Positions 1 through 9,625 of a DNA stretch of 64,000 bases are shown in pieces. The stretch is from positions 1 through 64,000 of the forward strand of contig JAQYLE010000037.1 of assembly GCA_028720205.1 (NCBI GenBank). The letters are read 5' to 3'. The stretch's first letter is position 1. Every line of letters starts with the position of its first letter. The translations under genes were made by a program, and so were the position numbers. The DNA comes from Clostridia bacterium (lineage in GTDB: Bacteria; Bacillota; Clostridia; Christensenellales; Borkfalkiaceae). Below the pieces are notes generated by a model. It did not search any database and was not told the origin of the DNA. It worked only from the letters and a program-made list of their open reading frames with translations.

Positions 1-21
1 ACGCGTTTAATAATAACCGGG

Positions 22-111
22 CCGATATTTCGTAAAAAAAACAGTTGGCGCGGGGCGATTCGTAAAGTTATATTTTCCTAATCGCCCCGATTTTGCCCTT
101 AAAAATATCGG
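22..111. repeat. Nested inverted repeats upstream of the polysaccharide operon
   Basis: Outer arms CCGATATTT (22-30) and AAATATCGG (103-111) enclose inner arms CGGGGCGATT (51-60) and AATCGCCCCG (80-89). Both pairs are perfect. The inner pair is followed by a short T-rich stretch, so it could be a terminator for a gene lying before the window, or part of a structured RNA. It lies upstream of the promoter at 192-220. No coding function is proposed. Confidence 0.5.
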
Positions 112-191
112 AACGCTTGCAAACAAGGAGACAAGCAATTCTTTGAAAAATCTTAAAATAGGCGTAAAAAGGAGCAACGGCGTGATTTTGC

Positions 192-220
192 TTGCTTATT
201 TTACCGATTGGTGTTATAAT
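192..220 (+). promoter_or_regulatory. Sigma-A type promoter of the polysaccharide operon
   Basis: TTGCTT at 192-197, a 17-bp spacer and TATAAT at 215-220. TGT precedes the -10 box, which makes it an extended -10. It points at the first gene (start 350). The leader of about 120 nt carries a 13-bp tandem repeat. The long co-oriented gene run to 11963 has no obvious internal terminator, so this is the likely main promoter. Confidence 0.65.
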
Positions 221-262
221 GAAGAAAAATTTGAAAAATCTTTTTGTGGAATCGGCGCTTTT

Positions 263-288
263 TTAAGTTGACCGTTTAAGTTGACCGT
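263..288. repeat. 13-bp tandem direct repeat in the leader
   Basis: TTAAGTTGACCGT occurs twice back to back (263-275 and 276-288), in the untranslated leader between the promoter and the first gene. Function is unknown; slippage and regulatory protein binding are both possible. Confidence 0.6.
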
Positions 289-349
289 AAAGTTTTTCGT
301 TTTCAGAAGAACGACGCGTTCGGGCAGACCGCAAAAAAGAGAGATACCG

Positions 350-1552
350 ATGGAAGTAAGTTTTTCCCCTCCGGATATATCCGAGCTTGAAATACAGGAA
401 GTTATAGAAACCTTGCGTTCCGGTTGGATTACCACGGGACCGCGGACGAAACTCCTGGAACGCGAAATTGCCGCCTGGATAGGCGTAAACAGATGCGTTT
501 GTTTAAATTCGCAAACTGCCTGCGCAGAAATGGCGTTGCGGTTATTGGGCATAGGCGCGGGCGACGAAGTGATTACGTCCGCGTATACGTATACGGCTTC
601 GGCTTCCGTCGCGTGTCATGTGGGAGCGAAACTCGTTCTGATCGATACGCAGAAAGACGGGTTGGAAATGGATTACAACGCGTTGGAAAACGCGATCAAC
701 GAAAAGACGAAAGCGATAATTCCCGTGGATATCGGCGGCGTGCCCTGCGATTACGACCGCATCTTTTCTATCGTGGAACGGAAACGGGGGATATTTAAGC
801 CGGAAAGCGAATTGCAAAAAGCATTGGGAAGGATTGCGGTATGCGCGGATACCGCTCATGCGTTCGGCGCCAAGCGGCGCGGAAAGATGATCGGCGCCGT
901 CGCTGATTTTTCGAGTTTCAGTTTTCATGCCGTTAAAAATTTCACTACGGCGGAAGGCGGCGCGCTTACCTGGCGGGAGATTCCCGGCGTTTCCGACGAA
1001 GATATATACCGCCAACTTCAACTTTTCAGTTTGCACGGACAATCGAAAGATGCGTTATCGAAGATGAAACCCGGGCTTTGGGAATACGATATTGCAGGCA
1101 CCTGGTACAAGTGCAACATGACGGACGTTGCCGCCGCGATCGGCTTAAAACAATTCGAGCGCTATCCGGGAATGTTGAAACGCCGTAAAGAGATTATCGG
1201 GCGGTACAACGAGGCGTTCCAACCCTTCGGGGTGAAAGTGTTGCCGCATTATACAAACGAGTACGAGTCTTCGGGGCATTTGTATATTACGGAAATTCCG
1301 GGCGTCACCTACGAAGAGCGCGGGGAGATAATCGAAAAAATGGCGGAACGCGGAATAGCGTGCAACGTGCATTATAAGCCGCTTCCTATGCACACTGCAT
1401 ATAAAAACCTCGGGTTCGACATTAAGAATTATCCAAACGCTTACAGGCATTTTTCCCGCGAAATCACCTTGCCGTTGCACACTTGTCTGACGGACGAACA
1501 AGTGCAATACGTTATTGATAATTATATCGATGTCTTGCGGGAGTATCTTTGA
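350..1552 (+). CDS. DegT/DnrJ/EryC1/StrS family PLP-dependent sugar aminotransferase
   Basis: Predicted to transfer an amino group onto a nucleotide-linked keto-sugar, making an amino sugar for the surface polysaccharide. About 400 aa, normal for the family. The PLP lysine lies in SFHAVKNFTTAEGG near residue 195, with an Asp in CADTAHAFGA about 25 residues before it. The start at 350 is preferred to an earlier in-frame start because a purine-rich site (AAAAAAGAGAGAT) lies just upstream and the family alignment begins at MEVSFSPPDIS. It is the first gene of the operon, and its stop overlaps the next start (TGATG). The substrate sugar cannot be read from sequence. Confidence 0.9.
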   Translation: MEVSFSPPDISELEIQEVIETLRSGWITTGPRTKLLEREIAAWIGVNRCVCLNSQTACAEMALRLLGIGAGDEVITSAYTYTASASVACHVGAKLVLIDTQKDGLEMDYNALENAINEKTKAIIPVDIGGVPCDYDRIFSIVERKRGIFKPESELQKALGRIAVCADTAHAFGAKRRGKMIGAVADFSSFSFHAVKNFTTAEGGALTWREIPGVSDEDIYRQLQLFSLHGQSKDALSKMKPGLWEYDIAGTWYKCNMTDVAAAIGLKQFERYPGMLKRRKEIIGRYNEAFQPFGVKVLPHYTNEYESSGHLYITEIPGVTYEERGEIIEKMAERGIACNVHYKPLPMHTAYKNLGFDIKNYPNAYRHFSREITLPLHTCLTDEQVQYVIDNYIDVLREYL

Positions 1553-2319
1553 TGTTGATTAAAAAATGGGAAAAACTTCCCGCCGGAATGCAGACGGAAG
1601 AAGTCCGCGAATATTACGATATTCTTAAAAAAAAGCAATTTTCTCTGTTTTTAAAAAGGGGGTTCGATATCGTTATTTCGGCGGTGATGCTTATCGTACT
1701 TTCGCCGCTTTTTCTTATTCTTGCTCTGGCGATAAAAACCGATTCGAAAGGCCCTGTATTTTATAGGCAGGAGCGAGTGACGCAGTACGGAAAGCGATTT
1801 AACATTCACAAATTCCGTTCGATGAAAACCGGCGCCGATCTGAGCGGTACGCAGGTTACCGTGGCGAACGATAGTCGCGTTACGAAAGTGGGACGGTTTA
1901 TCAGGAAATGCAGGTTAGACGAGATCGCTCAACTCATCGACGTGTTTTCGGGAAAGATGACTTTTGTGGGAACGCGCCCGGAAACGCCTAAATTTGTTGC
2001 GGCATATACGCCGGAAATGAAGGCGACGTTACTTTTGCCGGCAGGCATTACCAGTGAGGCGAGTATCTGTTTTAAAGACGAGGAGAAACTTTTGCAACGG
2101 GCGGAAAATGCGGAAGAGGAGTACGTAAAAAATATTTTGCCGGCAAAAATGCGATACAATCTTGAAGCGTTGCGCCGATTCAATCTGTTTCGCGAAGCGG
2201 GCATATTATTTAAAACGGCGTTCGCCGTATTAAGAAAAGATAAGCAGAACGGAAAGAACGGCGAGGCGCGTAAAAACGAGCGTCGGCAGGAGAGCGGCAC
2301 GGACGAGCCGAAAGAGTGA
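1552..2319 (+). CDS. Initiating sugar-phosphate transferase (bacterial sugar transferase family)
   Basis: Polyprenyl-phosphate sugar-1-phosphate transferase that puts the first sugar on undecaprenyl phosphate at the inner membrane. About 255 aa, the short PglC-like form: one hydrophobic segment near residues 35-58 (FDIVISAVMLIVLSPLFLIL) and then the catalytic domain. Family motifs are visible: KGPVFYRQERV, KFRSMK, RLDEIAQLIDV and a basic/PE motif in GTRPE. The start ATG at 1552 overlaps the previous stop. The C-terminal 30 residues are charged and probably disordered. With the downstream transferases, polymerase and flippase it defines a Wzx/Wzy-type pathway. Confidence 0.9.
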   Translation: MLIKKWEKLPAGMQTEEVREYYDILKKKQFSLFLKRGFDIVISAVMLIVLSPLFLILALAIKTDSKGPVFYRQERVTQYGKRFNIHKFRSMKTGADLSGTQVTVANDSRVTKVGRFIRKCRLDEIAQLIDVFSGKMTFVGTRPETPKFVAAYTPEMKATLLLPAGITSEASICFKDEEKLLQRAENAEEEYVKNILPAKMRYNLEALRRFNLFREAGILFKTAFAVLRKDKQNGKNGEARKNERRQESGTDEPKE

Positions 2320-2322
2320 ATT

Positions 2323-3144
2323 ATGAAGTTTTCCGTATTATTGTCGCTTTACGTTAAAGAGCAGGCGAATTATTTTAAAGAATGCATGGAAAGCGTTTTA
2401 AAACAAAGCGTGCCGCCCGACGAAATCGTCGTTGTAAAAGACGGACCGCTCACCGAAGAACTCGAAAAAGTTCTGGAAGAGTATGTAAACGCCAATCCGA
2501 AATTGTATAAAATCGTCGCGCTTGCGGAAAATCACGGGTTAGGTTACGCGCTTGCGGAAGGAGTAAAGCGATGTTCGTATGAATTGATCGCCAGAATGGA
2601 TACCGACGACGTTTGCCGAAACGACCGGTTTGAATTGCAGTTAAAGGAGTTTGAAACCGATCCCGATCTGGATATTTGCGGCGGGCAGATATACGAGTTC
2701 GAAGAAAACGTAAATAACGTTGTGGCAAGCCGTACGGTGCCTTTGGAAGACGAAGAAATTAAAAAATATCAGAAACGACGCGACGCGTTTAACCATATGA
2801 CGGTAATGTATAAAAAATCCGCCGTGTTGAAAGCGGGGAATTATCAGACGTGTCTGCTGATGGAAGACACTCTTTTATGGGCGAACATGATAATGACGGG
2901 CGCGAAATGCAAAAATATCAACGAAAGTTTGGTATATGCACGCATCGGGAAGGATATGTATGAGCGCCGCGGAGGATTTTCCTATTTTAAAAAATACAAG
3001 GCGGGCAGAAAAAGACTGAAAAATATCGGGTTTATCGGGGGGTGGAATTATTTTTCTTCGCTTGCCGTTCAGTTTATCGTGGCGTTGCTGCCGAATAAAT
3101 GGCGCGGATGGCTTTTTAAGCGGGTGTTGCATAAACGGAAATAA
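2323..3144 (+). CDS. Glycosyltransferase family 2
   Basis: GT-A fold transferase: MKFSVLLSLYVKEQ at the N-terminus, a nucleotide-sugar binding region, and a DxD-type motif in ARMDTDDVC near residue 90. 273 aa, typical of single-domain GT2 enzymes that extend O-antigen or capsule repeat units. The C-terminal part (WNYFSSLAVQFIVALLPNKW) may associate with the membrane. It starts 3 bp after the previous stop. Donor and acceptor sugars cannot be assigned. Confidence 0.88.
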   Translation: MKFSVLLSLYVKEQANYFKECMESVLKQSVPPDEIVVVKDGPLTEELEKVLEEYVNANPKLYKIVALAENHGLGYALAEGVKRCSYELIARMDTDDVCRNDRFELQLKEFETDPDLDICGGQIYEFEENVNNVVASRTVPLEDEEIKKYQKRRDAFNHMTVMYKKSAVLKAGNYQTCLLMEDTLLWANMIMTGAKCKNINESLVYARIGKDMYERRGGFSYFKKYKAGRKRLKNIGFIGGWNYFSSLAVQFIVALLPNKWRGWLFKRVLHKRK

Positions 3145-3148
3145 TGAT

Positions 3149-4006
3149 ATGAATGAACGATTTATCGATTTGAAACAACTAAAAAAAATCGAATGTAATC
3201 TTTTGAAACAGGTTGACGGGATTTGCAGAGAAAACGGGTTCCGCTATTCGCTGGGCGGCGGCACGCTGCTTGGCGCGGTCCGGCATAAAGGTTTTATTCC
3301 GTGGGACGACGATATCGATATTATGATGCCGCGCCCCGATTATAACGCGTTTATCGCTTATTGCCGGGAACGCGAAGTGCCTTTCGGCGTAAAATGCTGG
3401 GAAACCGACCGTTCGTACGTTGATTTTTCCGCTAAAATTTACGATAAAAATACGGAGATAAAAGAGGATAACGTTACCGGAACGGAGGCGACGGGCGTGA
3501 GTATAGACGTGTTCCCCGTGGACGGATTGGGTAACACGCGCCGCGAGGCGGTTAAAGCGTTTAAAGCCACGGCTTTCAGAAGAGAACTGCTGGGAGCGGC
3601 GCAGTGGAAAAAGTTTTTTCGTTCGAAAACGCACGCCTGGTATCTTGAACCCGTGCGCTTTGCGATTTTTATAATGAGTCGGTTTATTAACAAAGAAAAA
3701 ACGTTTGCGAAAATTTTAAAAAAATACGAAACTATCGATTTTAACAACGTGCGGTTTGCCGCCGCGGTGGGGGGATCGTATAGGGAAAAGGAAATTTTGC
3801 CGCAAAACGTGTTTACTTCTTTTATCGAGTTGCCTTTCGAAGAATATACTTTTCGGGCAATCGCGGCGTGCGATACGTATCTTACTTCCCTTTACGGCGA
3901 TTACATGAAACTCCCCCCGGAAGAAAAGCGCGTTTCGCACCACATGTTTAAAGCCTGTTATAAAGACAACGCCGCAAGCGAGACGACGGAAAAAGAGGAA
4001 ATTTAA
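3149..4006 (+). CDS. LicD family phosphotransferase-like protein
   Basis: LicD proteins belong to the nucleotidyltransferase superfamily and add phosphocholine or similar phospho-substituents to surface glycans. The diagnostic block is present near residues 30-50: LGGGTLLGAVRHKGFIPWDD followed by DIDIMMPRPDY. About 285 aa, usual length. ATG at 3149 is chosen because the homologous part begins at MNERFIDLKQLKKIE; an upstream in-frame start would overlap the preceding gene by about 80 bp. Alongside the cytidylyltransferase at 6398 it suggests that the repeat unit carries a CDP-activated substituent, though the chemistry is inferred. Confidence 0.88.
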   Translation: MNERFIDLKQLKKIECNLLKQVDGICRENGFRYSLGGGTLLGAVRHKGFIPWDDDIDIMMPRPDYNAFIAYCREREVPFGVKCWETDRSYVDFSAKIYDKNTEIKEDNVTGTEATGVSIDVFPVDGLGNTRREAVKAFKATAFRRELLGAAQWKKFFRSKTHAWYLEPVRFAIFIMSRFINKEKTFAKILKKYETIDFNNVRFAAAVGGSYREKEILPQNVFTSFIELPFEEYTFRAIAACDTYLTSLYGDYMKLPPEEKRVSHHMFKACYKDNAASETTEKEEI

Positions 4007-4023
4007 AAAGGCGAGTGAATGAT

Positions 4024-4947
4024 ATGTTCAGAGTGGCGGTTCTGATGAGTACGTATAACGGCGAAAAATATCTTCGCGAACAGATCGATTCCGTGTTGAA
4101 TCAGGAAGGGGTGGAAACGGAACTGTTCGTGCGCGACGACGGGTCGTCGGACGGCACGCCGGAACAGTTAAGCGCCTATGCCGCGGAAAATAAAAAAGTA
4201 CACGTTTTCTTTGAAAAAAACGTGGGCGTAGGCAACAGTTTTATGAATTTGTTGTATTCCGTTCCCTCCGATTTCGATTATTACGCATTTGCCGATCAGG
4301 ACGATATCTGGTGCAGGGATAAGTTGCAAAAAGCCGTTGAAACGTTGTTACAAAGCGGTAAATTATTGTATGCGTCCAATCAGGAATGCGTGGATCAAGA
4401 CGGCTGTTCTATCGGAATAAGGTATTCGGATAACGCCGATATTCATTTATCGCCGATAAGTATTCTTACCGAAAATATGCTGGCGGGTTGCACTATGGTG
4501 TTTCCGCGCAAGTTTTACGAAATTCTTTCCGATAAAGAGCATCGGCCGGGCGAAGAACTTTTAAAAAACAGAATTCACGACGTATGGGTGGCGATGGCGG
4601 CGGCGTTGTACGACGGATTGATATACGACAAACGTTCTTTCATAAAGTACCGTCAACATGCAAATAATGTAGTAGGCGCCAAAAAGCCCTCTTTGAAAAA
4701 GCGGATTAAGGCGAAATTACAAAAATTTTCAGATAAATCTTTAAGATGCGGCAGAAGTAAATTAGCGCGGGAAGTTGTAAAAAAATTTCCGCTACAAGCC
4801 AAAAACTTCGCGTTGATCGGAATTTGCGCAGACGCAAAAACGTGTAAGGGGAAAAGATTGCTTTTGAAAAACGGAAAAATATTGCGGACGTTTTCCAAAG
4901 AAAGCCGATGGAGTTTTGGCTGCAAAGTGATTTTCGGCTTGTTTTAA
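4024..4947 (+). CDS. Glycosyltransferase family 2 (rhamnosyltransferase-like)
   Basis: N-terminal VAVLMSTYNGEKYLREQIDS is the hallmark of GT2 enzymes that include many rhamnosyl- and related transferases. VRDDGSSDGT and FADQDDIW are the sugar-nucleotide and metal-binding motifs. About 307 aa. ATG at 4024 is preferred to GTG at 4015 because AGGCGAG sits at proper spacing before it. With rmlACD downstream in the operon, dTDP-rhamnose is a reasonable donor, but that is inference. Confidence 0.87.
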   Translation: MFRVAVLMSTYNGEKYLREQIDSVLNQEGVETELFVRDDGSSDGTPEQLSAYAAENKKVHVFFEKNVGVGNSFMNLLYSVPSDFDYYAFADQDDIWCRDKLQKAVETLLQSGKLLYASNQECVDQDGCSIGIRYSDNADIHLSPISILTENMLAGCTMVFPRKFYEILSDKEHRPGEELLKNRIHDVWVAMAAALYDGLIYDKRSFIKYRQHANNVVGAKKPSLKKRIKAKLQKFSDKSLRCGRSKLAREVVKKFPLQAKNFALIGICADAKTCKGKRLLLKNGKILRTFSKESRWSFGCKVIFGLF

Positions 4948-4987
4948 CGCCGAACGATAAAACGAAAAAAAGATAACAGAGGTATTG

Positions 4988-6385
4988 ATGGAAATATTGA
5001 CATTCTGTTTTTTAGCCGGATTTATGGCGATAGCGTATTTATACGGAAAAAGAGATTTGCTTTCTCCGTGGTTTTTGCTGTGCTTTATGATATTCGCAAC
5101 CTATTGCGTGGTATTGTTGAATTTCCGCAACTGGAACGTCGTTATTCATCCTTTGTTCTTTTTGTATCTCGGCACGGCGATCGTATCGTTCGGCGCCGCT
5201 GCGGCATTCGTTTCGAAGTACGCGAAAAAAACCGCGGAAAACGCGGGCGCAGGCAAGCCTTTGCCGTTGGCAAACGAGGATAGGTATCCGCTGAGAACGA
5301 CGATAGAAAACGAAAGACCGCTCGCAAAATATCCGGCGTGGATATTCGCGGCGGCGTCGGCTGTTTGTGCGGGAATATATATTTTTAAAATGTTTTACGA
5401 CGTAAGAGGCGCAGGATCGCTTTCTCACAAACTCAGTCAAATATACGTGAACGTCGTGGACGGATATTCGCCCGGCGTGTTTTTTACGCAGATGCTGGAA
5501 ATCGTGGTGGGGCTGGCATACGTAAGTATGTACAGATTTTTTCTTGTTCTGTTTTGTAAACGGCGCGGGAAAAATATAAAAGAAGCCGTTAAATGTCTGA
5601 TCCCCGTCGCGGCGTTTATGCTTGTGTCTCTGGTGTCTACCGATCGGAACAGATTGTTACGCTTTGTTTTTTACGCGATTTGCCTTTGGATACTGTTTTA
5701 CCGAGATAAACACAAAGAAAAAAGGGTAAATGTGAAGATTGCGGGCGTGGTATTTCTCATGCTGCTTGTCGCCGTAGCGCTTTTCTACGCTTTCGGCAAA
5801 GCCAAACGGTATACTTCAGACTTATTCCGCATGGTAAGCATTTATTCCGGTTCCGGGTTGTATAATTTTAATTTATGGATACAGGAATTCGAAAACACTT
5901 ACTATCTGGGGCAGGCAACTTTTCTCTCGTTAATCAATTCTTTGGGAACGTTATTGAATCCTTTGGGAATACGCCTGGAAGGAATTATGGACAGATTCGA
6001 TCCGGCGATAGAGTTCGTTTCGCCTAACGGATATTGTTATTCTTCCAACATTTATTCCGCGTTAAAGCCGTATGTGGAAGACTTCGGCTATTTCGGCGCG
6101 ATTTTATTTCCCTTTTTAATGGGGGCGATTTTTCAGGCACTGTACGAAATTTTAAAGACCAACGGACGGGGGCTGGCATGGATTTTGTATTGTCAGTTGA
6201 TTTACTCCGTTTTGTTTTTTCCGATTGCGGAACAGTTTTACAGAAGATTACATCTCGGATATTTCTATGAAATATTCTGGGTAGCGGCGATTTATTATTT
6301 AGCAAAAGCGTTTTCCCGAAGAAAATGCAAACAGAAAACGCCGTTAGAATCAAAGCGTTTATGCCCGGATAAACAGGATAAGTAA
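4988..6385 (+). CDS. Wzy-like polysaccharide polymerase (multi-pass membrane protein)
   Basis: About 465 aa with 10-12 hydrophobic segments and poor sequence conservation otherwise, as is normal for oligosaccharide repeat-unit polymerases. A large loop sits between segments (around residues 85-110 and again near 290-350, with GSGLYNFNLWIQEFENTYY). The context of initiating transferase, two GTs and a flippase is the main support for the polymerase role. ATG at 4988 follows AGAGG. An alternative is an O-antigen ligase-like protein, less likely given the neighbourhood. Confidence 0.75.
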   Translation: MEILTFCFLAGFMAIAYLYGKRDLLSPWFLLCFMIFATYCVVLLNFRNWNVVIHPLFFLYLGTAIVSFGAAAAFVSKYAKKTAENAGAGKPLPLANEDRYPLRTTIENERPLAKYPAWIFAAASAVCAGIYIFKMFYDVRGAGSLSHKLSQIYVNVVDGYSPGVFFTQMLEIVVGLAYVSMYRFFLVLFCKRRGKNIKEAVKCLIPVAAFMLVSLVSTDRNRLLRFVFYAICLWILFYRDKHKEKRVNVKIAGVVFLMLLVAVALFYAFGKAKRYTSDLFRMVSIYSGSGLYNFNLWIQEFENTYYLGQATFLSLINSLGTLLNPLGIRLEGIMDRFDPAIEFVSPNGYCYSSNIYSALKPYVEDFGYFGAILFPFLMGAIFQALYEILKTNGRGLAWILYCQLIYSVLFFPIAEQFYRRLHLGYFYEIFWVAAIYYLAKAFSRRKCKQKTPLESKRLCPDKQDK

Positions 6386-6397
6386 AGAGGAAAAAAT

Positions 6398-7144
6398 ATG
6401 GATACGAATGAAACGATAAATATCGGCGTTATCTTCGCGGGGGGCGTCGGCAACCGTATGCACAGCAAAGAAACGCCGAAACAATTTTTAAAAGTGCACG
6501 ATAAGCCTATCATCATTCATACGCTGGAACACTTTGAACATAATCCGGAAATCGAAGCGGTAGCGGTGGCTTGTATCGAAGATTGGATTCCGCATTTAAA
6601 AGAGTTACTGTATAAATACCGCATCGAAAAAGTAAAGAAAATCGTACCCGGCGGAAAGACGGGGCAACTTTCTATTTATAACGGACTTTGCGCGGCAAAA
6701 GAAATAGCGGAAGGGCGCAGGGCGATCGTACTCATTCACGACGGCGTAAGGCCTTTCATCAATTCGAAAGTACTCTCCGATAATATCGACAGCGTTAAAA
6801 AAAGAGGATCGGCGATCACTGCGGGAGTTATGAAAGAAACGGTGGTTATCGGGGACGACGAAGGCAACGTAATTCAGGTTCCTGAGCGCAAGTATGCCCG
6901 TCTTGCAAAAGCGCCGCAGAGTTTCTGGCTCGACGATATTTTAAGCGTTCATAACAAGGCGCTGGAACAGGGAATCGACGATACTATCGATTCGTGCACG
7001 TTGATGCAAAGATTCGGGCATAAATTATATCTGGTAGACGGCCCGTACGAAAACATGAAAATCACCACGCCGGACGATTATTATACGATGCGCGCCATTC
7101 TGGACGCGAAAGAGGATAAACAGATTTACGGCATAGAGGACTGA
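6398..7144 (+). CDS. IspD/TarI family cytidylyltransferase
   Basis: CTP-dependent nucleotidyltransferase. The N-terminal loop IFAGGVGNRMHSKETPKQFL has the small-residue-rich GG...R..PKQF signature, with HDGVRPF near residue 115 and a C-terminal NMKITTPDDY block. The family covers IspD (MEP isoprenoid pathway) and TarI/Bcs1 (CDP-ribitol for teichoic acid or capsule). Its place inside a polysaccharide operon, next to a LicD protein and an SDR epimerase, favours a CDP-alditol or CDP-sugar role over isoprenoid synthesis, though ispE is elsewhere in the window and IspD activity cannot be excluded. AAAGAGG precedes the start. Confidence 0.85.
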   Translation: MDTNETINIGVIFAGGVGNRMHSKETPKQFLKVHDKPIIIHTLEHFEHNPEIEAVAVACIEDWIPHLKELLYKYRIEKVKKIVPGGKTGQLSIYNGLCAAKEIAEGRRAIVLIHDGVRPFINSKVLSDNIDSVKKRGSAITAGVMKETVVIGDDEGNVIQVPERKYARLAKAPQSFWLDDILSVHNKALEQGIDDTIDSCTLMQRFGHKLYLVDGPYENMKITTPDDYYTMRAILDAKEDKQIYGIED

Positions 7145-7199
7145 GGCGAAAAAGAGCGGCGGCGGAAAATGCGGCGCGGAAAAACGACGGGTGCTGACA

Positions 7200-8213
7200 A
7201 TGAATTTCGACGTATTTGAAAATTCGAAAATACTGATTACGGGCGCAAGCGGGCTGATCGGCGGCACGCTTGTGCGTTTGCTTGCGCAGCGCGTGAAAAA
7301 CGTTACAATCGTAGCGCAGGTACGTAATAAAGCGAAAGCGGAAACGCTGTTTAACGAATCGGAACGAAAAAAAATAGAATATCTGGAGGGCGACGTGTGC
7401 GAAATGCCCCTGCCGGATATGGGAGTGGAATACGTTATTCACGCCGCAAGCATGACGGCGAGCGCGGATTTTATAAACCGCCCCGTAGAAGTGATGAAAG
7501 TGGCGGTGGAAGGGACGCGTCGCGTTATGGAATTTTCGCGCGTAAATAAGATTAAATCGGCGGCGTATCTTTCTTCGATGGAAGTGTACGGCGCGCCGCA
7601 GAGCGAAGAAAAAATTTACGAAACCGCGCCGACGAATCTGCAAACCACAACGCCGCGTTCGGCTTATCCCGAGAGCAAGAGACTTTGCGAGTGTATGTGC
7701 GCCGCATATCATGCGGAATACAACGTGCCCGTAAAAATCGTACGTCTTACCCAGACGTTCGGCGAGGGAGTCTCATACGCCGACAAAAGGGTATTTGCCG
7801 AGTTTTCGCGATGCGTTATAGAAGGGAGAGATATCGTTTTAAAAACGAAAGGCGAAACCAAAAGAAATTATTTATATACGGGCGACGCCGCAACGGCGAT
7901 ATTAACCGTATTGACGAGCGGGAAAGACGGCGAGGCGTATAATGCGGCGAACGAAGAAACGTATTGCAGTATTTACGAAATGGCAAGGCTTGTGGCGGAT
8001 ACGTTCGGAAACGGAAAATGTACGGTAAAAATAGAGGAGAGAGACGCCGCCTCTTTGGGCTATGCGCCTACGTTGCGTATGAATTTAAGCGCCCGGAAAC
8101 TCAACGAACTCGGCTGGGAAGCGAAAGTGGGGTTAAAAGAAATGTTTGCCCGAACGATACGATCGATGAAATACGGCAAAGAAACGGTTGAAGAATTATG
8201 TCAGAAAGAATAA
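7200..8213 (+). CDS. NAD-dependent epimerase/dehydratase (extended SDR)
   Basis: Rossmann glycine motif ITGASGLIGG near residue 15, then HAASMTAS and YLSSMEVYG, and the catalytic YxxxK in AYPESKRLCE. About 337 aa, usual for nucleotide-sugar epimerases, dehydratases or decarboxylases. It follows the cytidylyltransferase and may act on the CDP-linked product of that enzyme; this is inference. ATG at 7200 is chosen over an upstream GTG at 7191 by similarity to family starts. It overlaps the flippase gene by 16 bp. Confidence 0.87.
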   Translation: MNFDVFENSKILITGASGLIGGTLVRLLAQRVKNVTIVAQVRNKAKAETLFNESERKKIEYLEGDVCEMPLPDMGVEYVIHAASMTASADFINRPVEVMKVAVEGTRRVMEFSRVNKIKSAAYLSSMEVYGAPQSEEKIYETAPTNLQTTTPRSAYPESKRLCECMCAAYHAEYNVPVKIVRLTQTFGEGVSYADKRVFAEFSRCVIEGRDIVLKTKGETKRNYLYTGDAATAILTVLTSGKDGEAYNAANEETYCSIYEMARLVADTFGNGKCTVKIEERDAASLGYAPTLRMNLSARKLNELGWEAKVGLKEMFARTIRSMKYGKETVEELCQKE

Positions 8214-9625
8214 CGGCAAAAAAATTTACCGCTAACGTCGTTATTTCGCTCACGGTGCAGGCGGTTTCTTTGGCGGTGGGGTTTCTTCTCAATCTTATCG
8301 TTCCGAAGTTTATCGGCGAAGACCAGTACGCCTATTGGCAGATGTACCTGTTATACGTGGGATACGTGGGAGTATTGCATTTCGGGCTTCTCGACGGAAT
8401 CGTTCTGCGTTATTCGCAATACGATTACGAAGAACTCGATAAAGAAACCGTACGATCGCAGTTTAAAATATTGTTTGTTTTTACCACGATTCTCGCCGTT
8501 GCCGCTATTTTCGCGGCTTTTGCGTTTACCCGTGCGGAATCGCGATATATCGTTGCGTTCGTCGGCTTGGGGATTGTATCCAAAAATATTCATACGTATA
8601 ATTCGTATAGTTTCCAGATTACCAACCGAATCAATAAATACGCCGCGATCGTTATCGCACAAAAACTTTCTTACGGCATAGCCGTTACGGTTTTACTGGC
8701 ATGCAAAGTAAACGATTTCCGCTTTTATTGTCTTGCCGATCTTTCAGGCGACGCGGTTGCCGCGGCAATTTCGCTGGCGTTCAATCGCGGCATGTATTTC
8801 GGAAGAAGTTTGCGGGGCAAGGAATCTTTTGCCGAATTAAAGCGTAATGTTTCCGCCGGGATTATACTGATGCTCGCCAATTTTTCGGCGCTTCTTATCG
8901 TTGGCGGCGCAAAAATGATCGTGCAATGGCGTTGGGATAAATTCGTATTCGGCAAAGTGTCGTTTTCGTTCAGTCTGGCGAACGTTTTTACTACTTTTAT
9001 TTCCGCAATCAGCGTCGTTTTGTTCCCATCGTTAAAGCGCCTGGAAGCGAATACTTTACCGAAGTTATACAAGAACATCCGCTCGGCGGTTTCGTTGGTT
9101 TTGTTCGGCGTGATGTGCGCTTATTTTCCCGGATGTGCGATTTTGAATAAATGGCTGCCGAAATATTCGGAAAGTCTTATCTATCTGGGGTATTTATTGC
9201 CGTTTATTATATTTTCTTCTAAGGTCAGCCTTTTAACGAACAACTATTTAAAGGTATACCGTAAAGAAAAGGCTATGATGGCGGTGAATCTCTGTTGCGT
9301 CGCGGGGGGATTCGTTCTCTTCTTTGTTGCGGCGTTTGTTTTTGACAATCTTATTTTGTTGTTGCTGAGCATTGTGGCGGTGATTATGGTAAATTCAATG
9401 GCGTCGGAAGCGGTTGTGGGCAAGGTAATCGGCGTTCGCGTTGCCGCGGATTTTGTTGCGGAAACGGTTATGGTGATAATCTTTATCGTTTCCGCCGCAA
9501 GTTTTTCTTTATGGCAGGGGTTCGTGATTTATTTGTTGGCTTTTATCGCGTATTGCATTTTTAATTATAAAACATGGGAAACTTTTTTCAGGAAAATTTT
9601 TAAAAAAAAGGAAAAACAGAAATGA
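8198..9625 (+). CDS. Wzx-like polysaccharide flippase (MATE/MOP superfamily)
   Basis: 475 aa with about 12-14 predicted membrane helices. The N-terminal part ([20 protein letters not shown] followed by [17 protein letters not shown]) is typical of the polysaccharide transport family. It would move undecaprenyl-linked repeat units to the outer leaflet for the polymerase. The start overlaps the end of the epimerase gene, and its stop overlaps the rmlA start (ATGA), pointing to translational coupling. The C-terminus is Lys-rich and cytoplasmic. Confidence 0.88.
   Translation: MSERITAKKFTANVVISLTVQAVSLAVGFLLNLIVPKFIGEDQYAYWQMYLLYVGYVGVLHFGLLDGIVLRYSQYDYEELDKETVRSQFKILFVFTTILAVAAIFAAFAFTRAESRYIVAFVGLGIVSKNIHTYNSYSFQITNRINKYAAIVIAQKLSYGIAVTVLLACKVNDFRFYCLADLSGDAVAAAISLAFNRGMYFGRSLRGKESFAELKRNVSAGIILMLANFSALLIVGGAKMIVQWRWDKFVFGKVSFSFSLANVFTTFISAISVVLFPSLKRLEANTLPKLYKNIRSAVSLVLFGVMCAYFPGCAILNKWLPKYSESLIYLGYLLPFIIFSSKVSLLTNNYLKVYRKEKAMMAVNLCCVAGGFVLFFVAAFVFDNLILLLLSIVAVIMVNSMASEAVVGKVIGVRVAADFVAETVMVIIFIVSAASFSLWQGFVIYLLAFIAYCIFNYKTWETFFRKIFKKKEKQK

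Noticed and set aside
281-352. Longer N-terminal start of the DegT aminotransferase at 281
   Set aside because: The extra residues are unlike the family, and they overlap the 13-bp tandem repeat; the ATG at 350 has a ribosome site and the right length.
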